NCBI GenBank assembly: GCA_963664655.2
Contig: OY761554.1
Location: 496,001-560,000, forward strand
From: Desulfospira sp963664655
Lineage (GTDB): Bacteria; Desulfobacterota; Desulfobacteria; Desulfobacterales; Desulfobacteraceae
Direction: 5' to 3'
DNA: 64,000 nt
Positions 16,224 through 27,796 of this stretch are shown here, one piece after another. The translations under genes and the position numbers were made by a program. The notes below the pieces were generated by a model. The model saw only the letters and a program-made list of their open reading frames with translations. It searched no databases and was not told the origin of the DNA. How positions within the stretch are numbered: the stretch's first letter is position 1; each line of letters starts with the position of its first letter.

Positions 16224-19200
16224 TCAGGACAAGGCTGTTGTGTCTGCAACAATATCCATCAATTTGCCATAGCTGTCCACCACATCATATTTTACCTGCT
16301 CCGGTTTTATTGACCGGTTGACTGTATTAAAAAATTTTCTTGCACACTGAATTTTTGTTTTTTCTATTTCCCGAAGTTCCATGGTGGACATTGAGCCTTT
16401 GGTTTCTGCCACAAAATAGATATGTTTTACAATCCCCTCTTTAAACGCAATGGCCCAGTCCGGGTTATAATTTCCTACCGGGGTGGGGATATAAAACCCC
16501 CTGGGCAGTTTGGCATAAACCACCACTTCTGAACTGGTTTCCAGATCGTTTACAAAAGACCTCTCTTTTTTGGAATCTGTGACCACATAATCATATATGT
16601 GCCGGGTCAACGGGGACCCTTCCCGGCTGAAATCCTGATTCAGCTGAGCATTGGTAAATATATCCCTGCCATGGGTTTCGGTAATCAGATCATAGGTAAG
16701 ATGCTCAATCACGGCCGTTGCCTTCTGCTCGCTTAGCAGGCGGGTGCACTCAGAAATAAAATTCTCGGGGTTTGTTTTGAACAGGGCAAACACCGGTTTT
16801 TCAATGCGCCCCAGGATATCGGCCACGGTCTTCCGAGTTAACTCTACATCCTGGGCAATCTTGCCGATCAGGTCATACTTGACGGCGGAAAACACCGAGC
16901 CTGTGCTGTATTCCGTGCGGGTTTCACGCACTTGAAACCCCTGCTTTGCTTTTATCTGGTCATAGGTGATGTCATCCGCCTGCGCCCCTTTTTGAACCCT
17001 GTATTGGAGAGGCTGAACCCTCAGATCGGCATTTAACGCCCGGACACCTTTTTTAACCAGTTCATTCCGGTCAAAATGGACGGTATATGCCGCTTTCTTA
17101 TTGATCCGGTTCCACAGGGCCGTGAACTCTTTTTTCTCAAAATTTTCATTTAAACGATTGGTTTTAACTCCCCTCTCATTTTCAATCCGTGGCAGGTCGG
17201 CATCGGAGAACACCATGTTGATCAGGGAAAAGACCTGATCCTGGTACGGAGCAAGGGCTTCGGGCAAGGGTGCCAGGGTATTTTCTTTGACGGCGTCATG
17301 ATAGACGGGGGACATCATGTCTTCATCATCAATATAATCGTTTTTCAGCAGGTACTTGTAAATTTGCCTGGCCATCGGGGATGTGACCTCAACCGTTCCA
17401 TCCGGAGTTGCCAGGATTTTGCCGGTAAAGTAATCCATATCCGCCTTTCTGGGCCTTTCAGACAGGGAGTCGCTGATCTCGTTTTGAAGGCAGGAAACAA
17501 AATCCGTATAGCTTTCGCTGGTCACCACGGTAAGCACATTGGTCTGGTGTACCGTGACCGGATTGTCCTGGCGGGCACCCTGCTGGTCCACACAGATCCG
17601 AAGCCCCCGGCCAACCTCCTGTCTCCTGGAAATGGTATTGTCACTGTGTTTCAGTGTGCAGATAACAAAGACATTGGGGTTGTCCCACCCTTCCCTTAAA
17701 GCCGAATGGGAGAAAATAAACCGGGTGGGTTCTTCAAAGGAAAGCAGGCGTTCCTTATCCTTGAGAATAAGCTCGTAGGCATCCACATCTTCACTTTGCC
17801 TGTCCGCCCCCCTGCCGGTTTGCTTTGGATCAACCATCTTTCCTTTTCTATCAATGGAAAAATATCCGTTGTGGGTCTGGTCAACACTGATGTCATTCAG
17901 ATAAGCCTTGTATGATTTATCCATGAACAGGTCTTGTGTTAATTCTCCCATTGCTGCCAGATACTCCTCCCGGAAAATTTGGGCAACTCCCCACCTTGTT
18001 CTCCGGTTTCGTCATACGTCCGGTATTTGGCCACCTCATCAATGAAAAAAAGGGTCAGCACCTTAATTCCCTGAAGAAACAAAATCTGTTCCTTTTCAAA
18101 ATGGGCCTTGACCGCCTCCCGGATCTGGAGCCGCCTTACGACCATTTCATTCACATCACCTGCGGCCTCCCCGGCAGACAGTTGAACCCCGTTGATAAAC
18201 TCCACCGCATGGGTAACACCATCGATCTGTGAGACCACGAATCCCTTGTACTGTGCAAGTCCGTTGGAAATGTCAAAAAGATTGTCCCCGGCGGCAAGAT
18301 TTCTGGTGATCCGCTTGATACCGGTTTTCTGCCGGATCTCCAATTCCATCCGGGCCGTGGGGGCGGCCTTGGCAGATGTCCGGACAGACTCCAGGTAAAG
18401 GTAGGCATTGGTTCCCGACAGCCCTTTAACGGATATGCCCCGAACCGCTATTTTTTTCACCAGCTTCTGGTTATAGGCATCCAGGGCGTCCAGGCGGTGG
18501 ACCTTGTTATGGGTGGTCCTGTGGGTGGCTGAATAGCGCAAAATAAAAAGCGGGTCAAATTCTTTCAGAGAGTCCAGGGTTTTTGTCCCTTCCATTTTCT
18601 GGGGTTCATCCAGAATCAGGATGGGTCTGTTTTTCCGGATCACGTCAATGGGCCGGCGGCTTTTAAAGGCATCCAGTTCCTCATAGATCCGGCGGTTATC
18701 CTTTCCCCGGGAATTAAAGGCCTGGACATTGATCACCATGATGTTGATACCGGCATCAGAGGAAAAGCTTTCCAGGTTATGGAGCTGTCTGGAGTTATAA
18801 ATGAAAAATTTGGCCCGTTTTCCATAGGACTCCTGGAAATGGTCCGCCGTAATCTGCAGGCTTTTATAAACCCCTTCCCGGATGGCAACACTGGGCACCA
18901 CCACGATAAATTTGGTCCATCCGAAACGCCGGTTCATCTCAAAAACCGCTTTGATATAGCAATAGGTTTTGCCGGTCCCGGTTTCCATCTCCACATCCAG
19001 GTTCAGGGCAGATATTTTGGTTTTCACCAGGGTGTCGGAGACGGGAAGATTCTGAAGCCGCTGGACAGACTGAATATTTTCAAGGATCTCAAGATCGTTC
19101 AGCACCAGGTCATTGTTTTTAAACCCGGCCTCTTCCATGCCCGGAAGCACGGGGCACTGCCGTCCCGGATCAAGCCGGTAGGATATTCCCCCGGCTTTGG

Positions 19201-19276
19201 GCTGCCCCTTGAAACAATCCGCCACCGCTTCCACGGCCCGGGTCTGAAACGCCTGCTGTTTGAATTTGAGCTTCAT
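16224..19276 (-). pseudogene. res: Type III restriction endonuclease, Res subunit, broken by a 1-base frameshift
   Basis: The first part (17939-19276) holds helicase motif I (METGTGKTYCYIKAV) and a DEPQ box (PILILDEPQKMEG). The second (16224 to about 17985) holds motif VI (ISRRQEVGRGLRI) and a C-terminal nuclease (NPDWAIAF...YFVAETKGS, a PD-(D/E)xK layout). The halves are continuous in protein terms but in different frames. Reading passes from GEQGGE to AQIFREEYLAAMGELTQD if one base is restored near 17984-17986. Either half alone lacks essential motifs, so the gene is inactive unless this is a sequencing error. Res cleaves and translocates DNA together with Mod, whose gene lies upstream and is broken as well. 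Confidence 0.9.
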
Positions 19277-19572
19277 GAGGGGTCATCCTTTTTAACCATA
19301 TCCAGATCCCGGGTGACCTGCCTCTTTCCCTCTTGCTGAACTGTTGCAAATTTTGCAACAGTTGTTCGATGCACCAGCTCTCCTGTTGAAAAAATATTTT
19401 TCAAATGGCGGCTGATGCCGGATTTATCCACCCCGAAAAGTTCGGCCATCTGATTAATGGTCAGCCACAGGGTATCGTCCCGGAGTCGTGTTTCAATCCG
19501 GACAAGGCCATCATCTGTTTTATAAATCAGCAATTCCCCGTTTTCCCGGGTTACGGGGGTAAATCTTTTCAT
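19273..19572 (-). pseudogene. Truncated RhuM-family protein
   Basis: The 99-residue frame matches the N-terminus of RhuM/DinD-like proteins (ETRLRDDTLWLTINQMAELF, GVDKSGISRHLKNIFSTGEL, then TVAKFATVQQEGKRQVTRDL). These are often encoded between mod and res in restriction operons. The family is normally about 330 residues, so the C-terminal two thirds are gone. The tail runs DMVKKDDPS and stops over the start of res by ATGA. The start has a 4-base overlap with mod. It may act as a coupling leader or be a simple deletion relic. Confidence 0.75.
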
Positions 19573-21436
19573 ATGGATCTGACCTCCGTATCAGGGGACA
19601 AGAGCTTGAAAATCTGGGTCACGTTAATCTTTGCACTGTCGTCCTTGAACCCCGAATCCCGAAACACCACCCGCAAAGGGTTTCGTTTGGCCAGGACCTT
19701 GCAGAAATCCTCGGTGATCCGGCCCCGAGTTTCAAAACAAGCTGCCAGAGAATTTTTGTCCACAAAAAAGACTTCCCGGCCTTGGATATCCTCTTTCTCA
19801 ATGGGAAGGGACAGGTCTACGCCCCAGTCCAGAAGCACCTGGAAGAGCAGGTCTTCAGGAGACCGGTCCGGCTTGATATTGTCAACGGCAAGGGTTAAAA
19901 GGTTCTGGTCAAAAGCATCCGGGGTGTAATACACATCGGCCATGTTGCCGGAGTCTACCTTAAAGACCCTGAATCCCGTATCAAGGGCATCGGCAACCTC
20001 GGGATGGTCTTGTCTGATTTTCTTTCCGGCCCTGCGGATTCGCTCTTTGCCGATGTCCGCAATGGTCTTGTATCCGGCCTTAAACGCTTCTGATTTTTCG
20101 TCACAGGCTTCGGGCAGTTGGACCATGATGAACTTACGGTTGCCTCCGTCTTCGGCGTTGAGTTGCATGACTGCGTGAGCGGTGGTGGATGAGCCGGAAA
20201 AGAAGTCAAAGATAATCTCATTTTTATTCGTCGCTATATCACACAAGTGCTTTATGGTTATAGACGGTTTAGGATGCGTAAAAACTTTAGATGCTATCAA
20301 ATCAGTCATCTCTGATGTGCCATCTTCATTCATTCCATGATTATCCCACCAAGATTCCGCCTTTTTACGTAGCGAAATTCGTTCACTTAAAAATTTTTTT
20401 TGTACAGGCCGCCCTGTTCCTGTTTTGCCAAATATAATTCTTCCATCTTGAATCCTTTTTTTCACTTCAGCTTCACTGAAGACCCAATACCTTCCTGTCG
20501 GTGGCTAAAAGCCATCTCCTGTTTCTGGATTTATAATTTCAAAAAAAGGCCCCACATGATTTGCAGATAAGTCTGATGTCGTCCATGGGCCTCTTTTATC
20601 GTCATCTGGATTGGTGTATGTTCTTTCAATGAATTCTTTTGATAGAGGAAAACCTAACAGGCAATCTTCAGAAGCGGTTTTCGCATAGCTAAAAAATAAT
20701 CATGCACTGGGGGGATAAACCCCATATTGTTTCCATTTGTTTTCTTTTTCCAAACAATTATCCCTAAGCGGTTGATCTCTCCAAAGACTTCATCACACAG
20801 CTTTTTTAAATTATGCATCTCACCATCATCAATACTAATAAAAATCACCCCATCATCCCGAAGTAGGTTCCTGGCCAGCTTCAGCCGGGGGTACATCATG
20901 GAAAGCCAGTCGGAATGGAACCGGCCGTTGGATTCGGTGTTGGCAAAAAGGCGGTTCCCGTCTTCATCTTTCTGGCCGGACTCCAGGTAATACGTTTCCG
21001 GAGATTGAGCGAACCGGTCTGAATAGATAAAATCCTTGCCCGTATTATAAGGAGGATCAATATAGATCATCTTGACTTTGCCAAGATATGTTTCCTGGAG
21101 CAGTTTCAACGCATCCAGGTTGTCCCCTTCAATGAACAGGTTCCCGGTGGTATCGAAATCCACACTCTCTTCCCGGCAGGGGCGAAGGGTCCTGGCAATA
21201 GGGGTATTGGCCGTAACCAGGGCCTGTTTCTTTCCGGGCCAGTCAAGGTGGTAGCGCTCTTTGGGGCCGTCCGCGATATGGGCGGACAGTTCCTGGCGCA
21301 GCAGATCAAAATCAATGGCCGGTTTAAGACATCCTGTTTCATCGGCAGATTCGGTAACACAGTTAGGGAACAGCCGGGCGAGTTTTTTTATATTGGCCTC
21401 GACAAAATCAGGGGTATGCATTTTTAACTTATCCAC
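19569..21436 (-). pseudogene. mod: Type III DNA adenine methyltransferase, Mod subunit, broken by a frameshift and a stop codon
   Basis: The beta-class order of motifs is clear: motif IV DPPYNTG in the N-terminal part (20654-21436) and motif I DFFSGSSTTAHAV in the C-terminal part (19569-20465). The two parts are joined by an open but displaced frame. Adding one base at about 20689 (GCTATGCG to GCTTATGCG) lets it read AYAKTASEDCLLGFPLSKEF onward, and a TAG near 20504 then interrupts GDGF-PPTGRYWVF. Mod carries target recognition and methylates DNA, so its loss would also expose the host if Res were active. It starts at 21436 (MDKLKMHTPDFV). Confidence 0.9.
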
Positions 21437-21579
21437 TCAAATCTCCAACATTCATCATCAAATAACAGTCAAACAATTTATAGAAATAACTTATTGTTAT
21501 ATCTTAATTTTTCCGGGCACCTTTTCAAAAGAGCCTTTTTCAGTCAAACAACAGTCAAACAAATGGCCGGCCTACCCCA

Positions 21580-23055
21580 TCAAGCCCACCCGGGCAGGTA
21601 TTTTTTGGCCTTTGAGCCGACAGTTTTATCATAAATCCGAATTTTTTGGGCCAGTAAGGCATCCTTGATGATTCTCGAAGCCATAGCGCTGTTTTTACTG
21701 TCAATTCCAAAGCGCTCTCTCAGGGTTGAATTGGTCATGAAATCCCGTTGAACATACCGCAGACACGAATGAAGATATGTGGCATGAACCCTTTCTTCCT
21801 TATCCATTTCTTTTAAATCTTTGTGAGCAAATAGTATGGACCGGGTATGTTCCTGTGTTGTTTCAAAAACCGGGGCCGGCAACTGGTAAAATTCTGTTTG
21901 GAAGACCACCTTATCAATACCGCTTCCTCTTTCTTCGCAAACACCTATCCCCCTCATAAAAGATGCAACGGCTTCATTTCTGGATTTTGGCGGACTGTCT
22001 AAAAATCGCTCCGTATTTACCAGGGGCAATCCCGGATTGCTGATTTCCATTCTCTGATCAAAGATTTCAACCATGGGAGACGTGCCTGTTGAATGAAAAT
22101 CCTGATGAATGATCGCGTTGGCTACCAGTTCCCGTATCGCCAGTTCAGGAAACATGGGGACGTCTTTGCGAAATGCCTGTTCGATGATCTCATTGCCCGG
22201 CAGAAAATTGGAAATAAAACCAATAAGCCCTTCAAATCCTGAAGCATATCCTTTTGTTCCCATCTGCTCTTTCAAGGTCTTGATACGGCTGTTCCCTTGA
22301 TACAAGATGACCCTGACCGCTTTTCGTTTTAAATTTTTAAAATCAGACAGATGTTTTGCAAATAAAATGGCACCCAAATTGGTTATATTCCATTTTCCGT
22401 TTCCAGCGTCCTCAATCATTTCATCTGATACCAATGATGCCAGAATGCCATCCCGGTATTCCGGTAACGGGATCTTCAGCAGATCAAAGTAGGCTGGATA
22501 ATCCAAATATTTTAAAACATCTTCAGATGGCATATTATCTGCCGCAATTTCTTTTTCAAAAGGGGTTTTATCAAAGACCCGCCACAAATCGCGTTCTTTT
22601 TCCGGAAAATCTTTAAGCTTTTTTTTATAAGAACCAACCCGGATATATTCAATATTTTTAAATTGAACCGGGTGTCTGAATGCGGCACCGATTTCTAAAA
22701 TGATCACCCGGTTGCCGTCTATTTTAATTTCATGGAAATGAAAATTTATCTTGGGTGATAATAGCCTGAGAAGCCAGTTTTCAAGCTCTTCGTTCCCAAC
22801 CTTTTTTAAGGGCGGCTGAAACCCGGTACCCATAATTTCATGGGTATGATCATCTATTCCCCAAACCATAAATGCCGCGACTTTACCGGTCAGCGCTGCA
22901 GAATTGGCCAAGGCAGACAAATATTCCCCGATTTCATCCGGTGTATCGTTTTGATATTTAAATTCCACCCATTCCGTTTCATTGGATAGTCCTCTCAACT
23001 CCGTTAAAAGGCTGACCAGAAATTCTTTAGAGCGGTTTACAATCACGTCAAACAC
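21580..23055 (-). CDS. AlbA_2-domain protein with GHKL-type ATPase domain
   Basis: A 491-residue protein. The N-terminal AlbA_2 (Schlafen-like, formerly divergent AAA-4) domain has NETEWVEFKYQNDTPDEIGE and SAALTGKVAAFMVWGID. A HATPase_c_4 region follows (FPELAIRELVANAIIHQDF, RMEISNPG, GIGVCEERGSGIDKV), and a C-terminal winged-helix part. Such proteins are common in restriction and phage-defence islands and may regulate or sense nucleic acid. It overlaps the upstream DUF4391 gene by 8 bases and precedes mod, so it is part of the island operon. The frame is intact. Confidence 0.82.
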   Translation of the reverse strand: MFDVIVNRSKEFLVSLLTELRGLSNETEWVEFKYQNDTPDEIGEYLSALANSAALTGKVAAFMVWGIDDHTHEIMGTGFQPPLKKVGNEELENWLLRLLSPKINFHFHEIKIDGNRVIILEIGAAFRHPVQFKNIEYIRVGSYKKKLKDFPEKERDLWRVFDKTPFEKEIAADNMPSEDVLKYLDYPAYFDLLKIPLPEYRDGILASLVSDEMIEDAGNGKWNITNLGAILFAKHLSDFKNLKRKAVRVILYQGNSRIKTLKEQMGTKGYASGFEGLIGFISNFLPGNEIIEQAFRKDVPMFPELAIRELVANAIIHQDFHSTGTSPMVEIFDQRMEISNPGLPLVNTERFLDSPPKSRNEAVASFMRGIGVCEERGSGIDKVVFQTEFYQLPAPVFETTQEHTRSILFAHKDLKEMDKEERVHATYLHSCLRYVQRDFMTNSTLRERFGIDSKNSAMASRIIKDALLAQKIRIYDKTVGSKAKKYLPGWA

Positions 23056-23761
23056 TCCTTACAGATTTTCTATACCTGGAAATCTTTTCCATCCGGTCTT
23101 TCAACTGGTTTAAAGACCGGTTCAATTCAACTTTCCGGTTGAACTGTCTTTCTTTTTTGATTCTACCACCAAGCTTTGCCGCCTCCTGTTCCAGGGCGCA
23201 GACCTCCTCCCACCGGGCCACAAGACAGCCAAGGGATTCACCCGTACCGGGCACAAGGGGAACCAGGCTCCGGATAAGAACCTCATAAAGCCGGTTTAAG
23301 CTTAATACCACGGGAAGGGCTTGGGCAGGGCCGTTAATATCAAATTTTTCACCGAAAAGAAAACGGCTGTATACCCAATCGCCATGACCGGCCATTGCCC
23401 GCCGCTGCCGGTAACTTGCTGCGCACCGTATCCTTGGCCCATGAATGATTTCAAAAAACACCGGCACACCAAAGGCCCTGTCCATGGCTTCCATGACCTG
23501 AAGATCCGGTTCCGGAACCCTTGCGGTTAACTGAAGCACCAGAATCTTGGGAACTTCCGGGCTATGTTCAAGGTTGAGGCGATCCGAAGTCAGTTCATAA
23601 GTACACCGGACTTTCTCAATCTGATCCCGGAATTTTTTTTTGACGGCGGGGGGTGCAGGGGTTTGTTTTAAAATTTTTTCCTTTGCCACGATTTTATTGT
23701 AAAAGGCTTTTTCGGGGAATGCCCATTTTTTTCTCAAGGGCATTTGGTTCAAATCAATCAT
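23048..23761 (-). CDS. DUF4391 domain protein
   Basis: A 237-residue protein of the DUF4391 family. It is recognised from its start MIDLNQMPLRKKWAFPEKAF, the acidic-aromatic middle (ARVPEPDLQVMEAMDRAFGV) and a basic coiled C-terminus. It is almost always encoded next to a PLD/SNF2 helicase and type III mod/res genes, as here, but its role is unknown. I prefer the ATG at 23761, which overlaps the helicase stop by 8 bases; a GTG at 23773 is also possible. Intact. Confidence 0.8.
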   Translation of the reverse strand: MIDLNQMPLRKKWAFPEKAFYNKIVAKEKILKQTPAPPAVKKKFRDQIEKVRCTYELTSDRLNLEHSPEVPKILVLQLTARVPEPDLQVMEAMDRAFGVPVFFEIIHGPRIRCAASYRQRRAMAGHGDWVYSRFLFGEKFDINGPAQALPVVLSLNRLYEVLIRSLVPLVPGTGESLGCLVARWEEVCALEQEAAKLGGRIKKERQFNRKVELNRSLNQLKDRMEKISRYRKSVRSV

Positions 23762-26369
23762 GACCGTCCTCACGGATCACGATAAAGGAGATCAGCTCAA
23801 AATCGTCCAGCCCCTCAAACCCTGAAGATGCAACGGATAACGGTGTATCGGAAAACAGGGCGTCCACTTCCATGTCTTCCTTTAGTTGGACCATGGAAGA
23901 TATGGCCTGATTCAGCAGCGCCGAATACCTTTCCATGTTTTTCCCGTCCCGGGTTTCACGGTTAAATGCCCTGCAGATATCATGGACAGGCTCGAACTGT
24001 CCTTTGCATGCGCTTCTGACCAAGTCCAGCAAAGGCTTAACCCCGGAATAGTCCATGATCATCTGCCCCTCATGATCAATATAAACCAGATAATAAGGAT
24101 GGAGCCGGTTATGCAGGTGGGCATAAAGGCCGGAATTGCGGTTGCGCAGGGCAAAGATAACCCCGGGGATCAGTCCTTTTTCCGTATCCTGCGGCACCAC
24201 GGCATGGAGGCCTTTGGGATAATGTCCGATATCCCCGTTGGTCCGGGTATAGTTGAGCAGGTCCATGCGAAAATCATTCAGCCCCAAGTCGGTAATATTT
24301 ACCCCGGTTTTGACATCTTCCAGCTCAATGACCTCATCTTTCAGGCGGCGGAGCTGCTCTTTGCGGTACGCCATGTTGTTGGCCCCGGCCGAAAGGACAT
24401 TGTCATCCCCTGTGGCCGTCACATCGGCAATGACCATCCGGTTTTCCACCCGTTCTTTTAAGTTGATATACTCGTCCAGGGAAATGTCCGGCCAGAAATT
24501 AACCAGTTGAATTTCAGCATTGGGTGAGCCGATACGGTCGATCCGGCCGAAACGCTGGATAATGCGGACCGGATTCCAGTGAATATCATAGTTGATCAGA
24601 TAATCACAGTCCTGGAGATTCTGGCCTTCAGAAATGCAGTCTGTGGCAATGAGCAGATCAATCTGACCGGGCTCATCCGGCATAACCAGGTCTTTTTCCT
24701 TTGAAATGGGTGAAAACAAGGTTAAAACCGACTGGAAATCCAGACCGCGTTTTAAAGTGGTCTTCGGGGACTGGCTGCCCGTAACCCTGGCCGAATGGAT
24801 GCCGTCTTTTCCAAATATTCCGGACAGATTTTCATAAAGATAATCTGCAGTATCGGCAAAGGCGGTAAAAACAATGACCTTTTTGTTCCCCGGGTTGATG
24901 GGGTTTTCCATTTTTTCCCGGATATGCCGATCAAGCTGGAGGAGTTTGGCATCGTCGGCCGGTACAACCTTTTTCATTTCATACAACAACTCGGATATTC
25001 TTGACAGATCTCCCTGAAGATCGTGTTCCCAGAGTGCGACGTCCATATCGGAAAGGCTGATCCGGATTTTGGTTCCGATCATGAACTCATCAAGACCTGC
25101 AAAATCTTCATCTTCCTGCTCCAGGCCTTGCAGAGAATCCAATTCCCCTTGAAAATCCCATTCGTCCCCAAAGGCTTTGTACTTCTCTATTTGATCGAGT
25201 ATGCCGGTATAATTTCTTTTAAGAGACGTCAGGGTCATCCTGAAGGCCTGAACCGAACTTTCAAGGCGTTTTAGCAGGTTGGCCGTCATCAGGGATTGAA
25301 GGCTTTTTTCCCGGTCTGCCTGCCGCAGCTTTCCCATTCCCCCATCTACTGCCGTATCGTACAGGTCTTCATACTTTTTAACCCGGCTGGGAAGGATATA
25401 ATTCACCGGGGCATATATGGACAGATTAAATAGGGAGAGCTGTGAAAAAATGTCATTAAAGCCGATAACATCGGTCCTGTGCGTTAACGGGCAGCTAAAT
25501 GATACAGGCTTGCGGCGCTTTGGGAAATCCCCGATGTCCCGGGTATCATAAAATGTTTCAATGTGTTTTCTGGACCGGGCAATGGTTACGCTGTCAAGAA
25601 GTTCAAAAAAATCAAAATCCAAGGCGTCCAGGATTGCCTGTGCCGTGCGCTCTTCAGGCACAAGTTTGGACCACAGGTTGAAAGCGGTCTGGGCCTGCCT
25701 GAAAATTTCCTCTACGCTCTTTTTTGTTTTAAGTTTTCGGGTTAGACTCTCAGACTCCCCTTCATAAGCCAGGGCAAGCTGGTTGCGAAGATCGTTAAAG
25801 CGGTTGTTTACCGGGGTCGCGGAAAGCATTAAAACCCGGGTTTTCACGCCCTCTTTAATCACCATCCGCATCAGCTTCTGGTAACGGGTTTCTTTTTCTT
25901 TGAAGGCTTCGTTATTTCTGAAATTGTGTGATTCATCAATCACCACCAGATCGTAATTCCCCCAATTGATTTTATTTAAGGGGGTGCCAAAGGAGTCGCC
26001 GCTGGTCCGGCTAAGGTCTGTATGGCATAGGACATCATAGTTAAGGCGGTCTTTGGCCAGAATATTGGTTTTAAGATTCCGGTTAAAATTAAGCCAGTTG
26101 TCTGCCAGCTTTTTAGGGCAAAGAACCAGAACGGAACGGTTCCGAAGCTCGTAATATTTAATCACCGCCAGTGCCGTAAAGGTTTTACCCAAACCGACAC
26201 TGTCGGCCAGAATACAGCCGTTGTAACTTTCCAGCTTGTTAATTATTCCCGTAGCGGCATCCCGTTGAAAATTAAAAAGCTTGTTCCATACCAGGCTGTT
26301 TTTATAGCCGGTCAGATCATTGGGAAGAACATCGTCGCTGATATCTTCAAGGAACTCATTAAAAATGTT
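23754..26369 (-). pseudogene. PLD/SNF2-type helicase, C-terminal 3' part (cut by a composite transposon)
   Basis: This part encodes a Superfamily 2 helicase: motif I ILADSVGLGKTFTALAVIKY, DESH box (LVVIDESHNFRNNEAF), motif III LSATPVNNR, and the C-terminal lobe with IATDCISEGQNLQDCDYLIN and RIIQRFGRIDRIGS. Its natural N-terminus is encoded at 30593-31266. The two join through NIFNEFLEDISDD once the transposon and one copy of the 8-bp duplication AAAATGTT are removed. Restored, the protein would be about 1090 residues. It heads the restriction island operon. Any product from this part would begin at chance starts within the IS end. Confidence 0.92.
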
Positions 26370-26373
26370 CTGA

Positions 26374-27633
26374 TTATATCGGATTTTGGGGAGGGCTTCG
26401 GTACCCACCCAAAGAAGCCGAAATGTAAAAGTTATGCAACCAGTTATCGTGATATCTAAATTGATTCAGCCTTTCAGCTGGACTTTTGAAGCCGTTATGC
26501 CTTTTGACTGTTTCCGGATTGTAAGGAGCAAAATTATGAATGAGTGCCCATCCTCGAATACTCAGCTGCGCTGCATCCATTGATCCATGAAAATACTGAG
26601 TGCTGAACAGATGGCGATCCATTCTTTGCATTAATCTGTCAATCATATTACTCGTTCTGTGTGCCTTGGGATGATCGTAGGCGTTTCCGTATGAAACAAT
26701 ATTTTTCCGTAATTTCTTTATGGGGTCTGATATTACATTTGGGACATCTTGCTTTTTGCACCATTCGACCAACCTCCTGATTTGCTGAGAAAATGATCTT
26801 TTGCTTTCAGCCCGATAACAATCCCATAGTTTTGAGGCTGTTTCATCAAAGATGTCTCTGTATTTCTTTTTTGCCCTATCACGAATTTTTATGAATACAT
26901 GTAGAAAACAACAAATGATGGCTACTGATGGGAAAAGGCTTTTCCATGCCTGCCGGGTAGCTTTCCATCCGTCCATATTGACGGATTCCGGAGAATATTC
27001 AGGCTGTAGACATTGGGCCTCATCCCGGTAAAATTGATATGCTCCGGTCAAGGCTTGGTTCCCAGCATTTTGAGCAACAGAAACTCCAAGAATACAGCCA
27101 CTTCCAACAGTTGTTGCCACATAAGTTTTTTCACCCAAAATCCGGGTATGCTTTTCATCCGCCGCAAGGTGTTGAGGGATGTCTTCCGATTGTCGGATGG
27201 TTGTTCCAACGATACTATTGCGACCAAGTGACTGCTCAATCCGATACCAATACATTGGATACTTTCCGAAAATGTGGCTCAGTGCCCAAAAGGGCACATT
27301 AAATTTTCGCATGAAAAGAGCTTTTTCAACTTCGTCTACCAAGCCGGTGAGATATGGTGTTACAAAGGATGGGCGGACTGTGTAAGCAATGCCAGCTACC
27401 TCGATTCGCCGAATAGGGATCAACATTTTTTTTGAGTGGTAGATATCTTTCATTAGATATCCTTCCTTGGAAATTTCAGCTGGAAATAATTCCGGGAAAA
27501 GCTCAATTTTTTCATTGAGACAGTTCCGAAATTTGTCAGAATTTTGAATGTTGTCATTATAAGTATCTTGAGAAAAAGGCACACATATGGTTCTATGGTT
27601 TCGGGTTGCGGATTCTGTATCTGTTTCCCACAT
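26374..27633 (-). CDS. DDE transposase (IS copy 1)
   Basis: A 419-residue transposase. Likely catalytic acidic residues are in AADEKHTRILGEKTYVATTV, SVNMDGWKATRQAW and the helical region SNMIDRLMQRMDRHLF; CCFLHVFIKIRDRAKKKY lies between the last two. It resembles Mutator/IS256-like or MULE-type DDE enzymes, but I cannot name the family with confidence. The start at 27633 has AAGGAGG ahead of it, within a hairpin that also covers the start codon. The protein is identical to that of copy 2. Confidence 0.88.
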   Translation of the reverse strand: MWETDTESATRNHRTICVPFSQDTYNDNIQNSDKFRNCLNEKIELFPELFPAEISKEGYLMKDIYHSKKMLIPIRRIEVAGIAYTVRPSFVTPYLTGLVDEVEKALFMRKFNVPFWALSHIFGKYPMYWYRIEQSLGRNSIVGTTIRQSEDIPQHLAADEKHTRILGEKTYVATTVGSGCILGVSVAQNAGNQALTGAYQFYRDEAQCLQPEYSPESVNMDGWKATRQAWKSLFPSVAIICCFLHVFIKIRDRAKKKYRDIFDETASKLWDCYRAESKRSFSQQIRRLVEWCKKQDVPNVISDPIKKLRKNIVSYGNAYDHPKAHRTSNMIDRLMQRMDRHLFSTQYFHGSMDAAQLSIRGWALIHNFAPYNPETVKRHNGFKSPAERLNQFRYHDNWLHNFYISASLGGYRSPPQNPI

Positions 27634-27675
27634 ATAGTTAGAGACCTCCTTGGCGGGTTTGGTCTCTAACTATAT
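27632..27675 (-). promoter_or_regulatory. Hairpin over the transposase ribosome site (copy 1; same at 30424-30467)
   Basis: ATATAGTTAGAGACC and GGTCTCTAACTATAT are perfect 15-bp complements with a 14-base loop. In the mRNA the loop and 3' arm include AAGGAGG and the first two bases of the ATG. Such a structure can hide the start of transposase from ribosomes when transcription enters from outside the IS. Confidence 0.7.
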
Positions 27676-27796
27676 GAAATTATTGACAAAAAGTCTAGTT
27701 TGGATTCCTTTTAATTTCAATGGGTTACAAAATATTTTTTCCGCCCTTCCAATGATTTATGCTGGTAAGGTCACTGTTCCCCTAAATCCGTTATAA

